From the NCBI RefSeq assembly GCF_051020515.1, contig NZ_CP194857.1, positions 1,426,001 through 1,490,000 on the forward strand: DNA of 64,000 nt, given 5' to 3'. The DNA is from CALKWS01 sp051020515. Its GTDB lineage: Bacteria; Actinomycetota; Actinomycetes; Actinomycetales; Beutenbergiaceae. The translations under genes and the position numbers were made by a program. Shown here piece after piece: positions 1 through 10,932 of the stretch (positions are counted from its first letter, which is position 1; every line of letters starts with the position of its first letter). A model generated the notes under the pieces. That model did not search any database. It saw only the letters and a program-made list of their open reading frames with translations, and was not told the DNA's origin.

Positions 1-2435
1 TGCTCCCGGCGCCGGAAACCCCGTGGGCACCGGGGTTCTCAGCACCCGAGTCCATCTTCCTGGGAGCAGATGCTGCCGGGCCGGCCGGAGATGTCCCGGA
101 CGCCGCAGACGCCCCGGCCGGTCCAGCCGGGTCGAACCGGCGCTTACCGGAGCGGATGGTGCGCACCAACCCGATCAGGAACGCCACGGCGAGCAGCACC
201 GCCACCACGGCGGTGCCGATGTCCTCCCAGTCCGCGCGCACCCGGACCACGAAGGAGGCGCCCTGCCCCACGACCTCGCCCTCGGGTTCGGTGAGCAACT
301 GCACATCCAGTTCCACGTTGCCGTTGGCCACCGCCTGGATCGGTACCCTGACGGTGGTGATCGTCTCCGGGTCCAGCACCGCCGTAATGGGTTCGGAGGC
401 CCGCAGCCTAGGATCCTGGGGTTGCAGCGCCACCGTGACCTGTGCGGGCACCGGTAGGTCGTTGGCCACCGCGACCGGCAGTTCTCCGCTGTGGTTGATC
501 AGCAGCACCGAACTGCCCGGTTCCACCCGGACCGCCCCGGTCAGTTCGGCACCGAGGTCCGCGACCCGTTCCAGCAACTCATCCCGCGCCCCGGCCTCGT
601 TCGCCCATGACGCGCTCAGGGAGGTCAGCAGCCCCGGTTGCACCTGGTCGAGCAACCCCTGCCGATCGGGCAGGGTGGCGGCGAGGTTCGCCATGTCGTC
701 GTGCATCTGCTCCAGGTCCAGCACCTCCTCCGGTGCCAGCCGGTGCGGGTCGGGCAAGGTGGCCGTGGCGGCCGTGCGCGGCTCGCTCCCGCTCCCGGGA
801 GTGCGTCCGAGCAACTCGCGCAGGTTGGCCAGGTCCATCCAGGGCGCGTCGGCCAGTTCCCGGAGGTGACCGTCAAGGTCCGCTTCGGACACGTCCCGGG
901 GGAGGGTGGCGAGGAAACCGGGCCCGTCCTCGCCGGACTCGCGCATCGCCGCAGCGGTGTCGGCCAGGAGCAGCTGGCGGGCGGTGAGGGAGTCCAGTTC
1001 GGCGCCGGAGGCGTCGTGGCCGGTCAGCAGGGCCGAGATGCGTTCATCAGGAACGACGGCGCGCACCTCCCCGGCGGTGGTGCTCACCTGCGTGGGACTG
1101 CCGGGCAGGCCTGCCGGGGCGTCGGGGGCCAGGGTGTCCTCGGGGGTCACCACGACCTGGGCGTCCTCCCCGGCCAGGGCGGCCAGGGTGGTGCCATCGA
1201 TCCGGCCGCCCGGCCAGTGCACGTCCGTCAGTGGCGCGATCCGGGCTTGGTTCAGCAACGCTGCACCGCGCTGCTGCCCCAGGCGCCACAGGGTGAGGTC
1301 GCCGGCGTGGGCCAGTGCCGGCAGGTCGGTGTCGGCGTAGTCCAGCCCCACCACGTCGCGCCTGGCGGTGTGTTCGACCAAGTGGGTGGCCAACTCGTTC
1401 GGGTCGGCGCCGGGACCACCCGCGCCGGCGCCGGGGGTCACGTCGGTGGTGTCCTCGCCGGCGGCGCCGTCGTCGTTCTGGTCGCCACCGGCCGCATCGT
1501 CCTGACCTTCGCCGTCGGTGCCGCCCCCGCCCGGGGCGTCGTCGTCGGTGCCCTCGGAAGCCTCCGGCGCATCCTGGTCGGTGGGGTTCGATGGTGGGTC
1601 GTTGTCATCGGATCCGGGGCCGGTGTCGCTCTCGTCGGCCGGCGTGGCCTGGTCCGGATCGGGGACGCCGGCCTCCTCCGCGCCCAGTTCCAAGGGGGTG
1701 GCCGGCACCGGGGGTGCCGATTCCAGCAGTGCTGGATCCAGTGCCCAGGACATCTCCGCCCCCGAGGTCGCGCGGAGCACCGGCAGCAGCCGTGTCGCTG
1801 CCACGTCGTCGCCGACCGGGCGGCCCTCGCTGGCTGCCTGGTGCCACTCTGCGCCGGTGGGCGTCAGCGGGGTGAGCACGCTCAGTTCCGCCGGGGACCG
1901 CAACGGTGACTCACTCGGGAACCACAGCAGCAGGCTGCGGGCCGATCCGGTGGTGGGCGCCGCCTCCTGGATGCCGGTCACGTCCACCTCGATCCCGCGC
2001 GGGCCCCAGGCCGAGGTTTCTGCGAAGGTCGGTGACGAGGGCATCGTGATCGTGAACGCGGTGGTCGAGTGTGGCTCGAGGTCCTCCTCCAGTTCCGCGG
2101 TGAACGGGGTCGCCGTGGCGATCAGGGCGGAGGTGGTGCCGTCCTGCCAGGCGTCGACGGCTGCCCGGGTGGTGAGGACATGGCGCTGCATGATCAGTTT
2201 CACCGAGGGATCGGTCACCGTGTCGGAGGAGTCGTTGTGCACCGTGGCCCGGATCGTCAGTTCACCCTCTGGTCGCAGCACAGCGGGGGACATCGAGGTC
2301 AGTTTCCACCCGCAGGGGTTCGGTTCCCTCCTGCGGGTTCGCGGCAGCGGGTGGTGCGGTGAGTGCCAGGCCGAGCCACAACACCGTCACCAGCACACAC
2401 CCGGCCATGGATCGGGCGCGGGACGGGACGTTCAT
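1..2435 (-). CDS. DUF6049 family secreted/membrane protein, partial and frameshifted
   Basis: Large extracytoplasmic protein. The start is ATG at 2435 and gives a signal peptide with basic N-terminus, hydrophobic core and AxA-like site. A long Thr/Ser/Asp-rich exterior follows, including an acidic D/G/T-rich low-complexity stretch (about 1400-1700). One membrane helix (about 80-140) and a basic tail lie at the C-terminal end, and the frame runs off the left edge without a stop. The signal peptide and the rest are in different frames. An extra T in the TTT at 2303-2305 explains this, since removing it restores an LTSMSPAVLRP-type segment typical of the start of the mature family members. The frame from 2293 to the edge is open. 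The family is commonly found between a NUDIX gene and murJ. Function is unknown; a cell-envelope role is inferred. Confidence 0.75.
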
Positions 2436-2463
2436 CCGGCTCCGGCCGGTGCGCCGTGGGTGT

Positions 2464-2988
2464 TCACGACCGCCCGGCCAGCACGTCCCGGGCGGTGGCC
2501 ACGATCCTGCGCTCGTTGGGGTAGGCAAGGCGTGAGCCTACTTCGTCCAGGAGCACCCAGGCGACGTCCTCGGCCTCCTGGTCCGGGTCGTTCTCGATCG
2601 TGAGTTCCCCGCTCACGGCGCACAGCAGGTAGTGGTGGACCACCTTGTGCACGCGCCGGTCGGTTCCGGCGAACCAGTAGTCGATGGTGTCCAGGTGCCG
2701 CAGGACCTGACCGTAGATCCCGGTCTCCTCAGCGATCTCCCGGACTGCGGCCTCGGCGGCGGTCTCCCGGCCTTCCAGGTGGCCCTTGGGCAGGCACCAC
2801 TCCAGCCGTCCGGCCCGATTGCGGCGCGCGATGATCGCGGTGACCGCCAGCCCGTCGATCACGTCGACCACCACCCCACCGGCCGAGGTCTCGTCGACCA
2901 CCGGCAACCGGTGCCGGACCGGCGCACGGCGCCGCACCGGGCCCGGTTTCGGGACCCGTCGCCCGGGAGTGGGAACGGCGGCTGACAT
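2464..2988 (-). CDS. NUDIX hydrolase
   Basis: 174-aa NUDIX pyrophosphohydrolase. A complete Nudix box spans residues 69-91 (GHLEGRE then REIAEETGI), fitting Gx5Ex7REUxEExGU, so the Mg-binding glutamates are present. A basic, proline-rich N-terminal tail of about 30 residues precedes the fold. The substrate cannot be read from sequence; members beside cca are usually generic nucleotide or 8-oxo-dGTP-type hydrolases. It lies 28 bp upstream of the DUF6049 start on the same strand, so the two are probably co-transcribed. It is divergent from cca, with about 200 bp between the starts for two promoters. Confidence 0.9.
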   Translation of the reverse strand: MSAAVPTPGRRVPKPGPVRRRAPVRHRLPVVDETSAGGVVVDVIDGLAVTAIIARRNRAGRLEWCLPKGHLEGRETAAEAAVREIAEETGIYGQVLRHLDTIDYWFAGTDRRVHKVVHHYLLCAVSGELTIENDPDQEAEDVAWVLLDEVGSRLAYPNERRIVATARDVLAGRS

Positions 2989-3193
2989 ATCAATACTCTA
3001 ACGAGAGTGCCCGCGCCCGGGGCGCTGCCGGGGTCTGCGGCCACGTCGCGCTGCCTGGCGTGGCCCCGCTCTGCACCGTTCCCAGTGTCCGGAACGGCGC
3101 GGTGGTGAGCCAGAACATACCCCGGACCGAGCGCGAACGGGCCGCGGCGTGGCACCCTTGGTGCTCGTGTCACCGAACCCGCAGGATTCCTCC

Positions 3194-4656
3194 ATGGCAA
3201 CCCCCCAGGCTCCGGCACAGTTGTTGCACACGGCGTTGAGCACGATCACCGAGATGGCTCCGGAGGCGATCGAACTGGGCCGCGCCTTCGCCGACGCCGG
3301 GCACGAACTTGCTCTGGTCGGTGGGCCGGTCCGGGACGCCTTCCTGGGCAAGGCCTCCTCGGACCTGGACTTCGCCACCTCCGCCCGCCCGGAACAGACC
3401 GAGGAGATCCTGCGCGCCTGGGGCACCGGGCTGTGGGACATGGGACGGGACTTCGGTACCCTCGGCGCGCGTCGGGGGGACACCGTGGTGGAGGTGACCA
3501 CCTATCGAACTGAGAGTTATGACCCCGGGTCGCGCAAGCCCGCGGTGGCCTACGGCGACTCCCTCGACGGGGATCTGTCCCGGCGTGACTTCACCGTCAA
3601 CGCGATGGCGCTGCGGTTGCCGGATCTGGTGTTCGTCGACCCCTTCGACGGCCTGAGTGCCATGGCCGACCGCGAACTGCGCACCCCGGTGGGCCCGGAG
3701 CAGTCCTTCGACGACGACCCGCTGCGGATGATGCGCGCGGCCCGGTTCGCCGCCCAGCTCTCCTTCGACGTCGAGCCGGACGTGCTGGCAGCGATCTCGG
3801 CGATGGCGGACCGCCTCAGCATCGTCTCGATCGAGCGGATCCAGGCCGAACTCGTGAAGTTGCTGATGGCCCCGGCGCCCCGGCGCGGGCTGGAACTGAT
3901 GGCCTACACCGGCATCGCCGACGTGGTGCTCCCGGAGCTGCCGGCCCTGCAGATGACCATCGATGAGCATCACCGGCACAAGGACGTCTACGAGCACTCC
4001 CTGACGGTGCTGGACCAGGCGATCGATCTGGAGACCGGGCCGGATGGGCCCGTACCCGGTCCGGACCTGGTGCTACGCCTGGCCGCGTTGCTGCACGACA
4101 TCGGCAAACCCGCGACCCGCCGGATGGAACCGGGCGGCGGGGTGAGCTTCCACCATCACGAGATCGTCGGCGCGAAGATGACCACCAAGCGCCTGCGTTC
4201 GCTGCGCTTCGACAAGGCCACGATCTCGGCGGTGGCGAAGCTGGTAGCGCTGCACCTGCGTTTCCACGGGTACGGGGAGGCGAAGTGGTCCAACTCGGCG
4301 GTGCGGCGCGCTACGTCACGGACGCCGGCGACCAGCTCGAACGGTTGCACCGCCTGACCCGGGCCGACTGCACCACCCGGAACAAGCGCAAGGCCGCACG
4401 GCTGGCCGCGGCGTATGACGATCTGGAGGAACGGATCGCACAGTTGGCCGAGGAGGAGGAACTCAAGGCGATCCGCCCGGACCTGGACGGCCGGGAGATC
4501 ATGGCACTCCTCGGGATCGCACCGGGCCCCGCGGTGGGCAGGGCCTACCAGTACCTGCTGGGGCTGCGGATGGAGCACGGTCCCCTCGGACCGGAGCGCG
4601 CCGAGTCCGAACTGCGTGCCTGGTGGGCCGAGCAGGGCGAGGCCGAGGGCGGCTAG
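3194..4656 (+). CDS. cca: CCA tRNA nucleotidyltransferase (frameshifted)
   Basis: Adds or repairs the 3' CCA end of tRNAs in the cytoplasm. The N-terminal polymerase beta-like domain has the G-G-x-V-R-D start and the SSDLDFAT metal motif (about 3350-3380). An HD domain follows with LLHDIGKP and HHHE, and a C-terminal RNA-binding region is present. ATG at 3194 is preferred because homology begins just after it; a GTG at 3149 is in frame upstream. The frame breaks at 4304-4311: GCGCGC should be GCGC (2-bp insertion), after which RRYVTDAGDQ continues in the other frame to the stop at 4656. The enzyme is essential or nearly so in most bacteria, so an error in the sequence is the likeliest reading. 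Confidence 0.9.
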
Positions 4657-4776
4657 CACCCGCGGCCTGTCCCGCTGGGAGCGCACCGGCGACCGTGTGC
4701 TCCATCGACGAGGTGGCCGCGCGCCGCCGCCCAGGGGCCCGCGAGAAACTTCGCGGGCTGTACCGGTCTACCCGGG

Positions 4777-6263
4777 TCAGTCAGCCTTGCCGGGGGCGCC
4801 GACCGGTGCCGACGGAGATGGGACGCCGCGCAGCCCCAGCCCGATGGCCAGGGCCGCCAGCGTGAGCACACCGGCGCTGATCGCAGCGATCGTCGTCAGG
4901 CCGGCCCCGAAAGCGTCGAAGGCCACCCGGACGAGGTGGTCGGCCTCGGCAGCCGGCAGGCGCTCGGCGACCGCGGCCGCCTCGCTGACCGTGTCCGCCG
5001 GGTGGGCCTGCCCGACGGCGGAGTCCCCCAGCCGGGAGCGGAAGATGACGGTGGCGATGGTTCCGAAGATCGCGATCCCGAATGCCTCACCCAGCACCAT
5101 GCCGGTCTCGGAGACGCTCGCCGCGCCACCGGCCCGCTCGAGCGGCGCAGTCGCCAGGATCAGGCTGTTGGCTATCGTGCCCACGATCCCCACCCCGAAG
5201 GTGAGCACCGTGTAGCCGCTGATGAAGGCCACCACCGAATCGGTGTGGTCGATCGCGGCGATGGCACTCATCCCGGCGGCGGCGATCGACAGGCCACCCG
5301 GGACGAGCCAGGACAGGGGCGTAGATGCCGGGCCATCCCGTTGGCGAACGCGGCCCCGGCGAAGGAGCCGGCCAGCGTCGGCAGCACCGCGAGTGCGGCG
5401 CGGAAAGGGCTCAACCCCAGCACCGTCTGCAGGTAGGTGAAGGCCAGCAGTCCCAGGCCCACCATCACCAGGGCGGCCAGCGCGTTTGCCAGCACGGATG
5501 AGGTGAAGGCCGCGTTCCGGAACAGGGTGACATCCAGGAGCGGATCCTCGGAGCGCCGTTGCCGCCGCACGAAGAGCGTCAGCAGCACGAACCCCAGGAC
5601 CAGCGTCACGCCGGTGGTGACGTCGGGACGCTCATCGGCGAAGCGTTTCGCAGCCAGGACCACCGCGACGATGCCGACCAGGGACAGGCCGGCGCCCGGA
5701 AGGTCGAACCCGGCAGCCTCCGGATTGCGTGACTCCGGCACCAGCAACGGTGCGAGCACCAGCAGCAGGGCCATGACGGGCAGGTTGACCAGGAAGACCG
5801 AGCCCCACCAGAAATGCTCCAACAGGAAGCCCCCCAGCACGGGCCCGGCAACCGCGCCACCCGTGAAGGCGACCGTCCAGACCGCTACCGCAGTGCTGCG
5901 CTGGGTGGGGTCGGTGAACATCGCTCGCACGAGAGCCAGCGTGGAGGGCGCCAGTGTCGCCGCACCTACACCCAGCAGGGCCCGTGCGGTGATGAACGTC
6001 TCCGGTGTGGGGGCGTAGGCGAGCCCGAGTGATGCGAGCCCGAAGGCGGCCGCACCGATCAGGAGCAGCCGGCGCCGTCCGATCCGGTCGGCCAGGCCGC
6101 CCATCGTCACCAGCAAGCCGGCCAGCACGAAACTGTAGATGTCCATCATCCACAGCCATTGCCCGGCCGTGGGCTCGAGGTGGGCTGTCACCGCTGGGCT
6201 TGCGACGAACAGGATCGAGATGTCCATCGACACCAGAAGCGCCGGAACGAGGAGGACGGCCAA
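4777..6263 (-). CDS. MFS drug transporter, DHA2 (14-TM) type, frameshifted
   Basis: Proton-coupled multidrug exporter of the inner membrane. The N-terminal half has the DHA2 signature (MDISIL near the start, then GGLADRIGRRR as motif A), and hydrophobic segments continue through the second half. The frame breaks at the GGGG run 5316-5319 (one base missing), joining ARHLRP to LSWLVPGGLS. The start is uncertain. The ORF opens at TTG 6263, but an ATG at 6336 followed by a 7-G run (6308-6314 on the plus strand) could be the true start if that run is one base off. It is divergent from the TetR gene at 6460, with repeated GTACGTAC sites between them, so TetR repression is likely. Confidence 0.85.
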
Positions 6264-6321
6264 GCCGAGCCAGGTGCGCCTCGTGGCGGGACCAGGGGAG
6301 ACCGTGCGGGGGGGAGTAGCG

Positions 6322-6382
6322 TGTACGTACGTTCATATAGCCGAGTGTACGGACGTACAGATGCGTGTCAAGACGTACGTAC
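6322..6382. promoter_or_regulatory. TetR operator array, three GTACGTAC-like boxes
   Basis: Three related sites lie in the divergent MFS/tetR gap: TGTACGTACGTT at 6322-6333, the palindrome TGTACG-GA-CGTACA at 6346-6359, and CGTACGTACA at about 6374-6382. The TACGNACGTA-type core and the position between a TetR gene and an exporter fit an autoregulatory operator. If the exporter starts at ATG 6336, the first box lies within its coding start. Confidence 0.6.
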
Positions 6383-6459
6383 AAGAACATTCGCGGTAGC
6401 CTCGTACCTGCCGGCCGGCCGATCCGACCAGCCCGAAGCGACGTGAAGACCGGAGGACG

Positions 6460-7032
6460 ATGAGTCAACGCGAAGCGCTCCTTCAGGGCGCGAAGAAGTG
6501 TCTGGTGGACAAGGGCTACAGCCGAACCACTGCCCGGGACATCACGGCTGCTTCGGGCGCTCACCTGGCCTCGATCGGGTACCACTTCGGCTCCAAGGAC
6601 CGGTTGATGAACCTGGCCGCGATGGAGATGTCCAGCGAGTGGGGCGACCGGATCGAGCGCGCGGTCCGTTCGATCGGCGGCGAGAGCGCCGGGGAGCGGC
6701 TGGCAATGCTGGTCTCCGAACTGGTCAGGGCCCTCCCGGGCTCCCGGGACCTGCACTCGGCCGCCCTGGCCGCGATTGCTCAGGCCCCCTTCGACCAGGA
6801 ACTGCGGGATGAACTCACCTCAACCTATGGCCACACCCGCCGGACGCTCGCCTCGGTGGTACTGGGCACGCCACAGGTCGAGGAGGGATCGGCCGCCGAG
6901 CAGGGCTTGGGCACGCTGGTGTACGCGCTCGTGATCGGCCTGGGCGTGCAGGCCCTGACCGACCCCGACTCCCTGCCGGCTCCGGAGGTTGCCGCCGACG
7001 CGGTGCGGGCCCTGGCCGCCGCGGGTCGCTAA
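6460..7032 (+). CDS. TetR family transcriptional regulator
   Basis: 190 aa. The N-terminal helix-turn-helix has the TetR pattern (TTARDITAASG, then IGYHFGSKDRL) at residues about 23-50. The C-terminal ligand domain is all-helical. GGAGG lies 4-8 bases before ATG 6460. It is divergently transcribed from the DHA2 exporter with operator-like repeats in between, so it most likely represses that exporter and itself in response to an exported drug. Its 3' end overlaps the convergent MFS gene by four bases. Confidence 0.9.
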   Translation: MSQREALLQGAKKCLVDKGYSRTTARDITAASGAHLASIGYHFGSKDRLMNLAAMEMSSEWGDRIERAVRSIGGESAGERLAMLVSELVRALPGSRDLHSAALAAIAQAPFDQELRDELTSTYGHTRRTLASVVLGTPQVEEGSAAEQGLGTLVYALVIGLGVQALTDPDSLPAPEVAADAVRALAAAGR

Positions 7033-8342
7033 CCCTCTCCCGCGGGCTGCGGCGCGGTAGGCACGCGCCGGTAGGCCAGCACCAGCAACAGATAGACCGC
7101 GCCCAGTGCGGCGAAGGTTGCCCGGGAGTACCCGGTGTCCGGCAGCACAGCGGCAGCGAGGGCCGCGGCCCCCACGAACGCGGCGTTGTAGAGGACGTCG
7201 TAGAGGGCGAACGCCCGCCCGCGCACATTGTCGTGGGTATCGCGGTGCACGATCGTATCGACCGCGATCTTGGCCCCCTGCACGCTGAATCCCAGGAGCA
7301 GCGCCGCTGCGGCGATCACCCACTGCACCGGGGCGGTGGCCAGCACCCCCTGACTGAGCGCCCCGATACCCAGGCACACCAGCACCCACCGGGCGGGACT
7401 GACCAATCTGCGCGCCGCCGGAGTGAGAATGATCGCCAGACCATTACCGGCGAAGGAGATCCCGACCAGCAGCCCGAACATCGCCAGCCCTGCCGAGGCG
7501 TTCGCCGGATCCACCAGCAGGTTCCGGGAGATCAGGATCAGGGCGATGAAGTTCAGCCCGTACAGGAAACGGTGCCCGGCCATCACGCCCAGCCCCGCAC
7601 CCGTGGTGCCCCGGGCGATCAGGTACCGCGCGCCGTCGACCATCTCGGTGAGGGTGGCGCCCACATCCCGCCCGACCTGCGCCCACGTGGTGGACCTCAT
7701 CCGGGACCGTTCCGGCCCCAACCGGTCCCGGCCCAGCCGAAGCGCGAGCAGGGCGGCGGCGACGAAGAACAGCGCCGCACCGGTCAGGGCAGCGGCGTCC
7801 AACGCTGGGCCCTGCCGCATCACCAGACCGAGAGCGAAGCCCACGGCGGCGCCGACGACGGCGGAGACCGCGCCCAGGGTGGGGGTCAGGGAGTTGGCGA
7901 TCAGGAGTTGTTCCCGGGGAACCACCCGCGGCAGCCCGGCCGAGAGTGCAGCGAGCAGGAACCTGTTCACCCCCAGGGTCACCAGCGCGAGCACATAGAC
8001 AGCCGGCCCCACCCCGAGGGTGGCCATCAGGATCGCGAGCGCTCCCGCGAGCAGCACCCGAACCGCGTTTCCCACCAACAGCACCTGACGGCGACGCCAC
8101 CGGTCCAGCAACGGGCCCACGAACGGCCCGACCACCGTGAACGGCAGCAGCAGCACCGTGAACGCTGCCGCAACCGCTCCCGCCGTGGCCAGGTTCTCGG
8201 GGTTGAAGAAGAACAAGGTGGCGAGCCCGGCCTGGAACAACCCGTCGCCGCACTGGGAGACCAGCCGGACGGTGAAGAGTCTGCGGAAGTCGGCGTATCG
8301 CAGCAGCGTGCGCAGATCCTGCACCACCTGGAGGCCAGCCAC
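7029..8342 (-). CDS. MFS transporter (12-TM)
   Basis: Integral membrane transporter with about 12 hydrophobic segments. A cytoplasmic DRWRRRQVLL loop corresponds to motif A after TM2, and a central basic loop (RLGRDRLGPERSR) separates the two six-helix halves. The open frame extends to 8441, but homology begins around RTLLRYADFRRLF, so GTG 8342 (or 8327) is the likely start; upstream residues are Gly/Arg-rich and look non-coding. It is convergent with tetR (4-bp overlap) and divergent from the DUF885 gene. Substrate unknown. No frameshift seen. Confidence 0.8.
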   Translation of the reverse strand: MAGLQVVQDLRTLLRYADFRRLFTVRLVSQCGDGLFQAGLATLFFFNPENLATAGAVAAAFTVLLLPFTVVGPFVGPLLDRWRRRQVLLVGNAVRVLLAGALAILMATLGVGPAVYVLALVTLGVNRFLLAALSAGLPRVVPREQLLIANSLTPTLGAVSAVVGAAVGFALGLVMRQGPALDAAALTGAALFFVAAALLALRLGRDRLGPERSRMRSTTWAQVGRDVGATLTEMVDGARYLIARGTTGAGLGVMAGHRFLYGLNFIALILISRNLLVDPANASAGLAMFGLLVGISFAGNGLAIILTPAARRLVSPARWVLVCLGIGALSQGVLATAPVQWVIAAAALLLGFSVQGAKIAVDTIVHRDTHDNVRGRAFALYDVLYNAAFVGAAALAAAVLPDTGYSRATFAALGAVYLLLVLAYRRVPTAPQPAGEG

Positions 8343-8427
8343 GGGGCCCCACGATAGTGCCCACCCACGGCCCCGGCCGCCGACCCCGCAGCACGCGGAG
8401 GCGGCCCGGATACGCCACCATGGGCAG

Positions 8428-10096
8428 ATGGACTCACTCACCCCGCGGCAACTGGCAGACCGCTACGTGCACCGCCTCGCTGAATTGAACCCGATCGTCA
8501 ACACCGGCCTGGGCCTGTTCCCGCACGACGACGCTCTCCCGGACTTCTCCCCGGCCGGCCACGACGAGCGCACGACCCTGGCCAGTGAGACCCTCGCTGA
8601 ACTGGACCGGATGGATTCCACCGGCTGGGACGACCTGGAACGGCGCTGCACCACGCTCCTGCGGGAGCGTCTGGGTGTGATCATCGAGTCCCACGACGCC
8701 GGGGAGCACCTGCGGGAGATCCGGAACATCTTCGGTCCGCCGCAAGCGGTACGGCAGGTATTCTCCCTGATGCCCACCGGCACCGATGAGGACTGGGCGG
8801 TGATCGCCCGCCGGATGGCCAGGGTTCCCCGGGCCTACACCTCCTGGCAGGCGAGCCTGGATGAGGGCCGATCCCGCGGTCTGCTGGCCGCACCCCGCCA
8901 GGCGCTGGCCCTGGCGGACCTGATCGACCAGTGGGTGCAGACCGGGTGGTTCGCGGACTTCGTCTCCGCCGGTCCCGAGCACCTGCGTGCGGATCTGGAT
9001 GATGCCGCCCGGGCCGCCGGCGAGGCCGCCGCCCACCTGGCTCGGTACCTGCGCACCACGTACGCGCCGGAAGCCGAGGGCACGCCCGACGCCGTCGGCG
9101 AGGAGCGCTACCGGCTGAACGCGCGCCGTGTGATGGGCGCCGACGTCGACCCGGCCGAGGCCTACGCCTGGGGCTGGGCGGAGTACCAGCAGATCGACGC
9201 CCAGATGCGCGAGCTGGCCGAGAGGATCCTGCCCGGCTCCACCCCGGTGGAGTGCATGCGGCACCTCGATGAACACGGCACGGTGATCCACGGCGAGGAC
9301 GAGGTCCGCCGGCGCTTGCTTGCAGCAGATGATGGACGAGGCGATCACCGAACTCGACGGCACGCACTTCGACATCGCCGAGCCGATCAGACGCGTGGAG
9401 GCGATGATCGCTCCGGCCGGTTCGGCCGCGGCTCCCTACTACACCCGCCCGTCCCAGGACTTCGCCCGCCCGGGCCGCACCTGGCTACCGACGCTCGGCC
9501 GGGAGTCCTTCCCGATGTATGACCTGGTCAGCACCTGGTACCACGAGGGCGTACCGGGCCACCATCTGCAGTTGGCGCAGTGGGCCTATATGGCGCCGCA
9601 GTTGTCCACATTCCAGACCTCGGTGGGCTCCTCATCCGGCGTCACCGAGGGATGGGCGTTGTACTCCGAACGGTTGATGGACGAGTTGGGCTATCTCGAT
9701 GACGAGGCGCGGATGGGGTATCTGGATGGCCAGATGATGCGAGCGATCCGGGTGGTCATCGACCTGGGGATGCACCTGGAACTGACGATCCCGGCCGACT
9801 CCCCGATCGCCCCCGGACAGACCTGGACGCCCGAACTCGCCGAGCGATTCTTCGCCGCGCACTCCGGACGCTCTAGGGACTTCATCTCCTCGGAGGTCGT
9901 GCGGTACCTGGGCTGGCCCGGTCAGGCGATCAGTTACAAACTTGGCGAACGGGCCTGGCTGGCCGGGCGGGAGGCCGCTCGGACCGCCCACGCCGAGCGC
10001 GGCGAGGAGTTCGATCTGAAGTCCTGGCACATGAAGGCGCTGTCCCTGGGCGCCCTCGGCCTGGACGATCTGGAGGCCGAGCTCGCCCGGCTATGA
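8428..10096 (+). CDS. DUF885 family protein (zinc peptidase-like), frameshifted
   Basis: DUF885 proteins resemble zinc carboxypeptidases/aminopeptidases. The key HExxxGHH-like element HEGVPGHH is at 9542-9565, and a downstream glutamate motif (VTEGWALYSE) follows, both as in the family. Length is about 550 aa, normal for the family. ATG 8428 is chosen because MDSLTPRQLADRYVHRL begins the homologous part; longer upstream reading is unsupported. The frame breaks at 9315-9323, where TTGC is repeated (4-bp tandem duplication). Removing one copy joins EDEVRRRL to QQMMDEAITELDG. Natural substrate unknown; no export signal is seen. Confidence 0.85.
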
Positions 10097-10144
10097 GCCT
10101 CAGGCGGGGCGGACGCAGGACCCTGCCTCCAGCCGGAGTGCGGG

Positions 10145-10840
10145 TCAGGACGCTGCCACCGGAGCGGTGGCGGCGTCCAGGACACCCTCGAAGGCCGCCA
10201 CCAGCCGCTCGACGGCCGCGGTGTCACCGGCGACCGCCACGGATTCGAGAGCGACGCTCTGATAGAGCACACCGGTCCAGGTTGAGGAATCCCCGGTCAC
10301 AGTGGCCTGCGGGTTCGGGGCCGGGCCGCGTTCGATGGACAGTTCCTGCGCCCATCGGAGTCGATAGGCGTACGGCTCGGCGTTGCCGTCGACGCGGGTG
10401 TCGTTGAGGTGCAGGGCCAGGTCCAGGGGCGGATCCATGCGCATCCGGGGCGCCATCGTCAGCATCGACTGGACGGTGGCATCGGGTGTCAGCCCGCACC
10501 CGGCGACATCCCGTACCGGTGATTTCAGCGCCCACCACGCCAGGGACTCGAAGACGGGGCGTAGTTCGGCCGCCCAGTCGGTGATGGCGTAGGCGGTGAC
10601 GCCCGCGGGGGCCGGAAGGGTGACCCGCTGCACCAGGCCGGAGCGTTCGAGTTCACGCAGCCTGGCGGTCAGGACTGCGGGTGTAATGCCCCGAAGGGTG
10701 GCTTGTAGTTCGGAGAAGCGCTTGGGGCCGAGCATGAGTTCGCGCAGTGCCGGGTAAGTCCACCGGTCGCCGATCAACTCCATGGCATGGGAGGTGGCAC
10801 AGGCGTCGCCGTGGGCGGCATAGGTGCGCTTGATCGGCAT
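10145..10840 (-). CDS. HxlR-type regulator with SCP2-like C-terminal domain
   Basis: 231 aa. The N-terminal winged helix fits the HxlR pattern: a Cys near the start (DACATSHAMELIGDRWTYPALREL), then FSELQATLRGITPAVLTARLRELE. The C-terminal half (residues about 110-230) resembles a sterol-carrier/SCP2-like ligand-binding domain, an architecture found in actinobacterial regulators. It is divergent from the alpha/beta hydrolase at 10933, with a near-perfect palindrome between them, so it probably regulates that gene. The ligand is not known. Confidence 0.85.
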   Translation of the reverse strand: MPIKRTYAAHGDACATSHAMELIGDRWTYPALRELMLGPKRFSELQATLRGITPAVLTARLRELERSGLVQRVTLPAPAGVTAYAITDWAAELRPVFESLAWWALKSPVRDVAGCGLTPDATVQSMLTMAPRMRMDPPLDLALHLNDTRVDGNAEPYAYRLRWAQELSIERGPAPNPQATVTGDSSTWTGVLYQSVALESVAVAGDTAAVERLVAAFEGVLDAATAPVAAS

Positions 10841-10876
10841 GTCGTTCCTTCCGGGCTATCGACAACGACGTGTGAC

Positions 10877-10891
10877 CTATGTTAAACATAG
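10877..10891. promoter_or_regulatory. Palindromic operator CTATGTTAAACATAG
   Basis: A 15-bp inverted repeat with 7-bp arms around a central A, in the intergenic region between the HxlR gene (start 10840) and the hydrolase gene (start 10933). It is AT-rich compared with its surroundings, and its position suits an HxlR operator that would control both genes. Confidence 0.55.
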
Positions 10892-10932
10892 CGCGACGTA
10901 CGGACGAACAGCCCCGCAGCAGGGAGACTTCC

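Noticed and set aside
638..1909. Long plus-strand ORF of 423 codons
   Set aside because: Gly/Gln/Val-rich shadow of the DUF6049 gene on the opposite strand; the minus frame has the signal peptide, membrane helix and family features.
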